Of a stretch of 64,000 bases of DNA, positions 61,101 through 64,000 are shown piece by piece. The position numbers and the translations under genes are program-made. The notes under the pieces were generated by a model. It did no database searches. It saw only the letters and a list, made by a program, of their open reading frames with translations, and had not been told where the DNA came from. This stretch comes from Angiostrongylus vasorum. Lineage: Eukaryota > Nematoda > Chromadorea > Rhabditida > Metastrongylidae. Each line of letters begins with the position of its first letter. Position 1 is the stretch's first letter. The stretch is taken from the NCBI GenBank assembly GCA_018806985.1, contig JADANN010000174.1, positions 501,001 through 565,000 on the forward strand, given 5' to 3'.

Positions 61101-63891
61101 TGGAATTCCATGCAACACGAGAAGATGTAGCATTTGTGTTTTCCGCTGCCGCAGTTGCGTTGGAAACTCGGTTATAAACAGACTCCAAATCAATACATAC
61201 ATGTAAAATACATATGCGCATATACATGTATATGTGTATGTGGATGTGAATTTAATGTGGATTTAAATATACAGGCGTGGTCAGCGCAGCGTTAGTGATG
61301 CCGATCATCACGAGCACGGTCCTGGTTCAACCCCGCCCCTGGCTCATCAAAGGCTCTCGTCTCTCCGGGGTGGGGAAGTCGGTACCAGACTTGTTTGAGA
61401 GCACTCTCTGTAATTCAAGAAGGAACGCTCTAGTCTGGCAATTCCAGAAATCCGCGAAGAAGCGACTCGACCAGCTTTCAACGACATTTACGGTGGGAGG
61501 AAAAATCTTCAAGCAGCAGCGGAACCCATACACAAGATGATGCGATGGACGCATGATGAATGCGATAAAACGAATCCATTGCAGGAATTTCTGGGATAGA
61601 TAGAGTAGATGTGAAAGGTCATGTGAAATGAAAATACACATAATACATAGAATATACGCATAAATACTCTGCGTAAAATTAAGACGACAAAGAAAACTCT
61701 TTTCTGTAATTTTATGAAGTTTTTAATTCCTCAATTACTTAATGGTGGAGAAATTACTAGCAGTTATCAAAATATAAGTACGGTCCTAATGTGCTAAATA
61801 GAACGAATTGCGGAGAAACGTGCAAAAGGTACCTGTAACCAAAGGGCATTTTTTGCGGCATGATTCCACACCACGTCTTGCACGGTCAACATATTCCAGT
61901 CTTTCTCGATTTTATTTACAAGATGTTCAATATCGACAAAGTCGACCTTACGATCTTGCTAAAACGAAAACCACTAGGAATTAGGGCAAAGCTTGAGTAG
62001 TACTAGCAAATCTTAAAAAAACAACAGCTAACAAATAACCTCGTGGACGGTTTGAATTAAAGCGTGATGGTCGCTAATAGAATAGCTACTATTTGAAACG
62101 CCCAAATGATGTATTGGTGTTAGATGGATCATATTATAGCCACTCTCCTTCGAAACCCTAAGTCGATCCTCCCACGACGACAGCGGACCTGAATATTAAT
62201 TTTCTACCAGTGCATTCCTTGCAAATACTACTCCACACAAAAAATTCTATATTTGTTCTACATTTACAGAATCAAAAAACAAATGGCGCTTGTGGCGCAG
62301 TGGTCGGAGGCGCCCTGCAAAGCACATGGGACTGATCCCCGCGTCAGAGGCTCAACAGATCTTCCATTCCTCCGGGGTCCATAAATTGGTACGATTTGGC
62401 TGGGAGGAGAGCAGCACTGGCTCGATTCATCGGTAGGCCATCGCGAGTCATTGTAAAGGCTAGAAATGCATTTATTCACCTCCAAACGATGATTGATGAA
62501 GTCGAATGCATGGAGCATCCCTTAGGAAATCGTCAACGCCGAGAGCCTTATCTTTTCTAGGAAATCATTTTATTTATGGGTTTTAGATATATGAAATAGC
62601 TTACAATGATAGAAAAATTAACAAATCACGGTCACATCGGGCATAGAAAGTATGAAATTGCAGAATAACAACGAGAATTCAAGGATAAAAACAGGATGGG
62701 TGTTAAAGCAACGTCAGTGAGAAGGCGAATGTGATCCCATTGCACAGCGCCACGCGTACATTTTTCATTAAATTAAGAATAAATGATAAGAAGGATGAGG
62801 CTCTCGGAGTTGATCAATCCTTGAGAGGTGCTTCATGCATTCGAGACAGCAATAAGCACGGTTAGAGATGAATGAATGCGTATCTGGCTTATACAGCGAC
62901 CAGTGATGGCCTTCCGATTTATCGAGTCAATACTGTTATCCTCCCAGACAAATCATCTGGTAGCTTTCCGACCCCTCACAGATGGAAGACTTGGCTAGTT
63001 CAGATCGCCAGATCAAACCAGTGACCATGTGTGCATTGCGGGGAACATCTATTCATCACGCTGAACGTGCCATTCATTATTTTTCGGAGTATAATCACTA
63101 AAGTATTTTGAAGGACATCGTTGAGAAACTCTACTGTGAATACAGTAAACACGACTATTTGACCGCCAGCACACCTTCCTGTGGTTAAATTGGGACATAT
63201 ATTACCACCCTAGTGAGCATTAAAACAAGCAATTGTGGTAACACGCTACGAAAGACAGATGCACTTGACGGAATCTCGCAACTGCACCTGATTGCTTGAG
63301 GCTTCTAATGTGCTATTCACAACGCGTCGCAGCTATCACAGAGTGTGAGACCAATTCTTAATTTTTTTACGCTATCCGTACTGTGGGGTGAGCGAATAGT
63401 GGAGCGATTAGTGCTGCAGGCGATTGCTAAACAAATCGCTGGTTCGTGTATCAACCTCCTCCACAACCTTCTCTTCCAATCAATGTGAGGTTTCCCAAGA
63501 CTGTAACGAGAATCAACTCGGCCAACATTCTTCGTTAATTGATAAAGAAGACGAAATCCTTAAGCATCAGCTGGAACAACACGTCAAATGTTCGAAAAGG
63601 TTTGTGGACGATGAATGCGAAGAAAACGAATCGAAGACAAGAAGTTCTGGGGTCAGCACATTTGGTGTGACGACGTGTCATGTCATAAATAAATAATAAA
63701 TAAAATAATACCTGTAATGTTCATTTTATAACTGCTGAAATAATTCAAATATTATATTTGAAAGTGGTTGAAATAAGAATCTACCCAATAGCTTTGTAAG
63801 ATGAGTTTGACAAGCGATGCCATCCAATGGAAGGCGTTTCCCATTAACCATTAAAACTGGCATCACGAGAAAATAGCCACTTCCAGAGTTC
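30647..63891 (-). CDS. AGL: glycogen debranching enzyme (AGL), 5' end beyond window
   Basis: This bifunctional cytosolic enzyme moves maltotriosyl units (4-alpha-glucanotransferase) and then removes the alpha-1,6 glucose (amylo-1,6-glucosidase) during glycogen breakdown; roles are from the family. I placed 27 exons whose phases all agree, coding about 1400 residues co-linear with animal AGL (about 1530). Roughly 120 N-terminal residues are missing past 64000. The GH13-type transferase site is intact: Asp in GLRIDNAHG and Glu in AELFTG (exon 12), and Asp in SHDN (exon 14). The glucosidase half has NWGRDTF (exon 21) and [10 protein letters not shown] (exon 25). The C-terminus [23 protein letters not shown] is in the last exon. 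The gene spans over 33 kb for about 4.2 kb of coding sequence because its introns are filled with mobile DNA. I saw no frameshift or stop in any exon. Confidence 0.95.
31351..31573 (-). mobile_element. SINE-A copy, shortened
   Basis: It lies in the last AGL intron, sense orientation. Part of the middle is missing. A TAATTTG match on both sides (31346 and 31577 areas) may be the target duplication. Confidence 0.7.
31690..34965 (+). mobile_element. RTE-type non-LTR retrotransposon, heavily decayed
   Basis: It lies antisense in the last AGL intron. The region 31700-31950 matches, in reverse, the 5' leader at 60590-60780 (GTGCCGATTTGGCACAT and TGGCGCATCCCCAGG blocks). Endonuclease remnants follow near 32430-32700 (a VRDNSGVGG-like stretch) and 32930-33200, and reverse-transcriptase remnants at 33500-34250, including [13 protein letters not shown] remains near 34110-34145 (RFADDIVLI). 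A C-terminal part lies near 34760-34960. Many stops and frameshifts are present. A SINE-A copy interrupts it near 34545. Confidence 0.75.
34545..34755 (+). mobile_element. SINE-A copy inside RTE remnant
   Basis: The head GCGCGCATAGCGCAGTGATT is at the low side. The tail is shortened. It splits the 3' part of the RTE copy, so it arrived later. Confidence 0.7.
34993..35272 (-). mobile_element. SINE-A copy
   Basis: One of the best-preserved copies: tail AAAAGGATAAAACTCTCGGCG at the low side and GTGGCGCAGTGGTCGGAGGC (reverse) at the high side. AGL intron, sense orientation. Confidence 0.82.
35677..40766 (-). CDS. AGL: AGL exons 21-26 (glucosidase domain)
   Basis: Exons are 40766-40664, 40593-40523, 37918-37768, 37689-37541, 36984-36881 and 36003-35677. 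Landmarks are [73 protein letters not shown] and [16 protein letters not shown]. The 71-bp exon 22 and 104-bp exon 25 are short and easily missed. Confidence 0.93.
36100..36690. mobile_element. inverted-arm element, Penelope-like terminal repeat pair
   Basis: The left arm at about 36100-36210 is the reverse complement of the right arm at about 36594-36690; both carry GCGTGTCAATT, an AGAAGAAG/AGAGAAGG block, CCGAAA and a RTTAATAA end. About 380 bp lie between them, with a second, inner inverted pair (CAACCAGAGGACTTAA at 36476 against 36250). The arms are relatives of those at 52806 and 53437. It lies in the AGL intron before exon 26. Confidence 0.5.
37065..37430 (-). repeat. repeat D copy
   Basis: Reverse of the family consensus, with the GGAGGTGTTCCTGGGTGTTGGG end at the low side and GACGGGCCGTCTGAGTACC at the high side. 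Confidence 0.6.
38190..38360 (+). mobile_element. SINE-C fragment
   Basis: It matches only the central blocks (TTTGACCAGCATTCAA, then AAGAATCAAGCAGAAG). AGL intron. Confidence 0.35.
38880..39850 (+). mobile_element. decayed non-LTR retrotransposon fragment
   Basis: Plus-strand translation with stops gives [14 protein letters not shown] near 39040-39085 and an [11 protein letters not shown] segment, which fit the reverse-transcriptase palm-to-thumb region of nematode RTE-like elements. The [13 protein letters not shown] segment near 39700 matches the fragment at 2205. Not functional. Confidence 0.5.
39885..40250 (+). mobile_element. SINE-C copy
   Basis: The head GAGCACATTGGTAGTGATG is followed by CTAGCTCGATTCCG (B-box-like). 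The body blocks GAATCGACTCGACCAGCATTC and GAGGAAACGAATCTAATGTG match the family. Confidence 0.62.
40228..40503 (+). repeat. tandem duplication with TA-rich microsatellites
   Basis: The SINE-C 3' end plus a TA/CATA-rich run (40228-40374) is repeated at 40375-40503. Shared blocks are TTTCGTCTGCATA, GTGTATATATACACATATGTAG and TATTTATTTG. It ends 20 bp from the AGL exon at 40523. Confidence 0.75.
41090..42200 (+). mobile_element. RTE-type retrotransposon fragment, 5' part
   Basis: A leader match near 41100-41160 (GGCGCATCCCTATCTGG) is followed, near 41840-42180, by an endonuclease end related to the copy at 32930: a [11 protein letters not shown] segment and then a [16 protein letters not shown] segment. 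No reverse-transcriptase part is visible. Confidence 0.6.
42201..43415. other. AGL intron sequence, nothing recognised
   Basis: AT-rich, no exon and no repeat that I can name. Confidence 0.4.
43416..46093 (-). CDS. AGL: AGL exons 16-20 (central region)
   Basis: Exons are 46093-45962, 45858-45708, 44576-44423, 44283-44151 and 43989-43416. Landmarks are [64 protein letters not shown] and [11 protein letters not shown]. The boundary between exons 19 and 20 was chosen because only this GTAGAT/TTGCAG pair keeps the frame. It is the least certain junction. Confidence 0.88.
44590..44852 (-). mobile_element. SINE-A copy abutting an AGL splice acceptor
   Basis: Sense orientation. Its tail (CTCTATCCTTTCTTTAT on the minus strand) ends about 14 nt before the acceptor of AGL exon 18 at 44576, so the pyrimidine tract of that acceptor is partly SINE-derived. 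Confidence 0.78.
44945..45300 (-). repeat. repeat D copy
   Basis: Reverse orientation, with GGGAGGTGTTCCTGGGTGTG at the low side and GACGGACCATCCAAGTATCC at the high side. AGL intron. Confidence 0.6.
46140..46345. mobile_element. two SINE-B pieces head to head
   Basis: 46140-46270 is a minus-oriented end (GAAATACAACCACAACGATGCTG on the plus strand), and 46271-46345 is a plus-oriented head (GCCTCAGTGGTGCAGTGTG, then GGTTCGAACTG). Together they make a short inverted pair. Confidence 0.5.
46640..47105 (-). pseudogene. mariner-type transposase relic
   Basis: Minus-strand translation, with frameshifts and stops, gives in order an ITITAEKYG segment, [20 protein letters not shown], the [12 protein letters not shown] segment and ESRSREFY-like remains. 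This is the order at the C-terminal half of mariner transposases, including the third catalytic Asp region (here PTEYH in place of the usual P-DYH). It is broken and sits in an AGL intron. Confidence 0.7.
47185..47330 (-). mobile_element. SINE-B copy
   Basis: On the plus strand it reads CACAATGATGCTGAGATATTGG at the low side and a degraded head at the high side. It lies beside the mariner relic. Confidence 0.5.
47484..49413 (-). CDS. AGL: AGL exons 10-15 (transferase active site)
   Basis: Exons are 49413-49266, 49209-49103, 48289-48093, 48034-47986, 47813-47699 and 47585-47484. They hold [38 protein letters not shown], the nucleophile segment [40 protein letters not shown] and [19 protein letters not shown]. 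Exon 13 is only 49 bp. Confidence 0.94.
48535..48902 (-). mobile_element. SINE-C copy
   Basis: Read in reverse, the head is GGGCCGGATAACACAGTGGTA with CTAGTTCGATTCCG (B-box-like). The body and GGAAACGAATCGAATTTGAG end match the family. AGL intron between exons 11 and 12, sense orientation. Confidence 0.68.
50280..50665 (+). repeat. repeat D copy
   Basis: A near-complete copy from TACTTGGATGGTCCGTCCTC to CACCTCCTAGCCACGATGAG. AGL intron, antisense. Confidence 0.62.
50710..50960 (-). mobile_element. SINE-B-like copy, diverged
   Basis: It has the GAAATACAGCGACAACAATTCTGAG end on the plus strand and GGAGCTCACGTGTTATCCACTACACC, the reverse of a tRNA-like head, at about 50820-50850. Confidence 0.4.
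51096..56741 (-). CDS. AGL: AGL exons 4-9
   Basis: Exons are 56741-56674, 54360-54270, 54180-54072, 54000-53883, 51374-51292 and 51225-51096. Landmarks are [19 protein letters not shown] in exon 4 (68 bp, found only by its peptide), [52 protein letters not shown] and [19 protein letters not shown]. Every junction keeps phase. Confidence 0.92.
52040..52395 (-). mobile_element. SINE-C copy, diverged
   Basis: In reverse it shows the CCGACCTCGG..TACCGGTCTTC body, CAAAGCCGCACTTAAAGCC and GTGGACGACGGTTGCAAG blocks. The head at about 52380 is weak. AGL intron between exons 7 and 8. Confidence 0.45.
52806..53561 (-). mobile_element. Penelope-like element fragment with GIY-YIG region and inverted arms
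   Basis: Two arms of about 120 bp, 52806-52926 and 53437-53559, are reverse complements of each other (they share GTTGTGTTGTATGTGTTATATTTG, given here in part, and TCGCGATTGCTGTAAAAAA). Between them, 53380-53153 on the minus strand encodes, with one frameshift, [10 protein letters not shown] followed by [18 protein letters not shown] and [14 protein letters not shown]. This is the GIY-YIG endonuclease end of Penelope-like retroelements. The reverse transcriptase is not present. Arms in inverted order around the coding part are known for this class. The right arm carries a hammerhead-like core. Host: AGL intron between exons 7 and 8. Confidence 0.65.
53435..53470 (+). ncRNA. hammerhead-ribozyme-like core in the Penelope arm
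   Basis: Stem I is GGCT (53435-53438) with AGCT (53467-53470), one G-U pair. Then CTGAAGA (53439-53445) fits the CUGANGA core. Stem II is GGC/GCC (53447-53449, 53456-53458) with one unpaired A. GAAA is at 53459-53462, and ACGT closes a palindromic stem III, followed by C at 53466 as the expected cleavage base. Stem III has no loop, so only a dimer could fold it. Activity is not shown. Confidence 0.35.
54785..54915 (+). mobile_element. SINE-B-like copy, diverged
   Basis: It has GCGTTAGCCCCCGGAAAGGATAAC and ends with CCAAATATCTCTGCATCATTATGG. The A-box region is altered. Confidence 0.45.
55095..55400 (-). repeat. repeat D copy
   Basis: Reverse orientation, directly beside the RTE fragment at 55400. 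Its high-coordinate end lacks the terminal block, perhaps through the insertion of the RTE. Confidence 0.58.
55400..56160 (+). mobile_element. RTE retrotransposon fragment with internal deletion
   Basis: 55400-55740 encodes a reverse-transcriptase start ([38 protein letters not shown]). After a jump, 55790-56140 encodes the C-terminus ([20 protein letters not shown], then [20 protein letters not shown]). The catalytic YADD part is deleted. It is well preserved otherwise. AGL intron, antisense. Confidence 0.8.
56789..57001 (-). other. unidentified 70-codon ORF with splice-leader-type acceptor
   Basis: A single open frame from ATG (57001) to stop. CCCTCTTCCAG lies 5 nt before the ATG, a typical trans-splice context. 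The peptide has [15 protein letters not shown] and [17 protein letters not shown] and ends in acidic/Ala residues. There is a faint likeness to MSP-domain strands but I cannot assign it. It is nested in an AGL intron on the same strand. Confidence 0.25.
57140..60790 (-). mobile_element. RTE-type non-LTR retrotransposon, near full length but broken
   Basis: The leader is 60790-60590. From 60586 the endonuclease begins ([11 protein letters not shown]), with GLAETR, and continues near 60100-59880 with GDFNAKVG. The reverse transcriptase follows (59064-58723: [20 protein letters not shown]), then ADDIVLI at about 58020, split by a SINE. The C-terminus is at 57577-57300 ([20 protein letters not shown]). 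Several frameshifts break the ORF. It lies in the AGL intron between exons 3 and 4, sense orientation. It is the best-preserved autonomous element here and a likely relative of the machinery that moved SINE-A (inference). Confidence 0.85.
58032..58318 (+). mobile_element. SINE-A, reference copy, nested in RTE
   Basis: This 287-bp copy defines the family. A tRNA-like head of 65 nt (58032-58096) keeps a closing stem GGGCAC/GTGCCC, an A box TGGCGCAGTAG (58041-58051) and a B-box-like TAATCGATTCC (58079-58089), so RNA polymerase III promotion is likely. The body contains GGTACCAGACTTATCTGGAAGG and ATGCTTAATGAAGTCGAATG. The tail is ATGCTTTATCCTTCATCC without poly(A). CATCAGCAA (58023-58031) and CACCAGCAA (58319-58327) are the target duplication, one mismatch, inside the reverse-transcriptase ADD codons of the host RTE. 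Confidence 0.93.
60791..61260. other. AGL intron sequence
   Basis: No gene. The 101-residue minus frame at 61202-60897 has no family likeness. A short CATATACATG-type run lies at 61200-61240. Confidence 0.4.
61262..61660 (+). mobile_element. SINE-C, best copy
   Basis: The head GCGTGGTCAGCGCAGCGTTAG is A-box-like and CCTGGTTCAACCCC is a good B box. The body has GCGACTCGACCAGCTTTCAACG and AAAACGAATCCATTGCAGG. It shares with SINE-A the middle block CCGGGGTGGGGAAGTCGGTACCAGACTTG, here in near form, so the two families share a body module. AGL intron, antisense. Confidence 0.72.
61833..63891 (-). CDS. AGL: AGL exons 1-3 in this window
   Basis: Exons are 63891-63785, 62188-62040 and 61958-61833. 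They encode [40 protein letters not shown] and [20 protein letters not shown], matching the start of the transferase barrel. Exon 1 here begins with the last base of a split codon, so at least one more coding exon lies to the right. Confidence 0.94.
62283..62565 (+). mobile_element. SINE-A copy
   Basis: The head GCGCTTGTGGCGCAGTGGTC is well kept, the tail AGAGCCTTATCTTTTCTAGG. AGL intron between exons 1 and 2, antisense. Confidence 0.82.
62790..63073 (-). mobile_element. SINE-A copy, diverged
   Basis: Tail GATGAGGCTCTCGGAGTTG at the low side, weak head near 63060. Same intron as the copy at 62283, opposite orientation. Confidence 0.7.
63385..63720 (+). mobile_element. SINE-C copy
   Basis: The head GGTGAGCGAATAGTGGAGCG with CGCTGGTTCGTGTATC, body AGAATCAACTCGGCCAACATTC and GAAAACGAATCGAAGACAAG, and an AATAAATAATAAAT tail. 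It ends 65 bp from AGL exon 1 of this window. Confidence 0.62.
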
Positions 63892-64000
63892 CTAAGTGAA
63901 AATATTTCCAGTCGAACTGAACGAAGTTGAAGAAAAAAACAGCGAGATTCTCTGCTCACACTCCATCAGTTTTGAAATGATATTTAAACGAGCCGGCTTT

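Overview
This is eukaryotic DNA from a nematode, most likely a clade V strongylid such as a hookworm relative; the species is inference. The evidence is genes split by spliceosomal introns with the worm acceptor (T-rich, then TTTCAG or TTTTAG), splice-leader-type acceptors just upstream of start codons, a nematode-type single-domain tyrosine phosphatase, and introns filled with tRNA-derived SINEs, RTE retrotransposon copies, a mariner relic and Penelope-type fragments. All exon models were assembled by hand from translated segments, reading phase and GT/AG sites. No alignment or transcript was available.

Left part (3.5-21 kb): four housekeeping or scaffold genes on the minus strand and one on the plus strand. 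From high to low coordinates the minus genes are the mitochondrial ribosomal protein bL27 (16741-15699), LIN-7 (15513-14098), the Fe-S assembly factor ISCA2 (10160-9468, 5' end not found) and the complex III factor TTC19 (8930-3550). The plus-strand gene is the elongation factor ELOF1 (20311-20951), which carries an apparent +1 base in an A-run at its splice junction. bL27 and LIN-7 are only 185 bp apart and may form an operon.

Middle part (21.5-29.7 kb): a complete six-exon, 361-residue protein tyrosine phosphatase on the minus strand.

Right part (30.6-63.9 kb, running off the right edge): one very large minus-strand gene for glycogen debranching enzyme (AGL). 27 exons were placed in consistent phase and encode about 1400 residues; the first roughly 120 residues lie beyond the window. 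Its introns hold most of the mobile DNA, including an RTE copy with a full-length SINE inside it (with target-site duplication) and a Penelope-type GIY-YIG fragment flanked by inverted arms, one of which carries all conserved positions of a hammerhead ribozyme core.

Repeats: SINE-A (about 285 bp, tRNA-like head with A and B boxes, pyrimidine-rich tail, no poly-A) has 17 recognised copies, several with 9-13 bp duplications. SINE-B and SINE-C are two further tRNA-like families. Repeat D is an unassigned family of about 390 bp. Three short unrecognised ORFs are reported with low confidence. I saw no standalone tRNA or rRNA gene and no CRISPR array.
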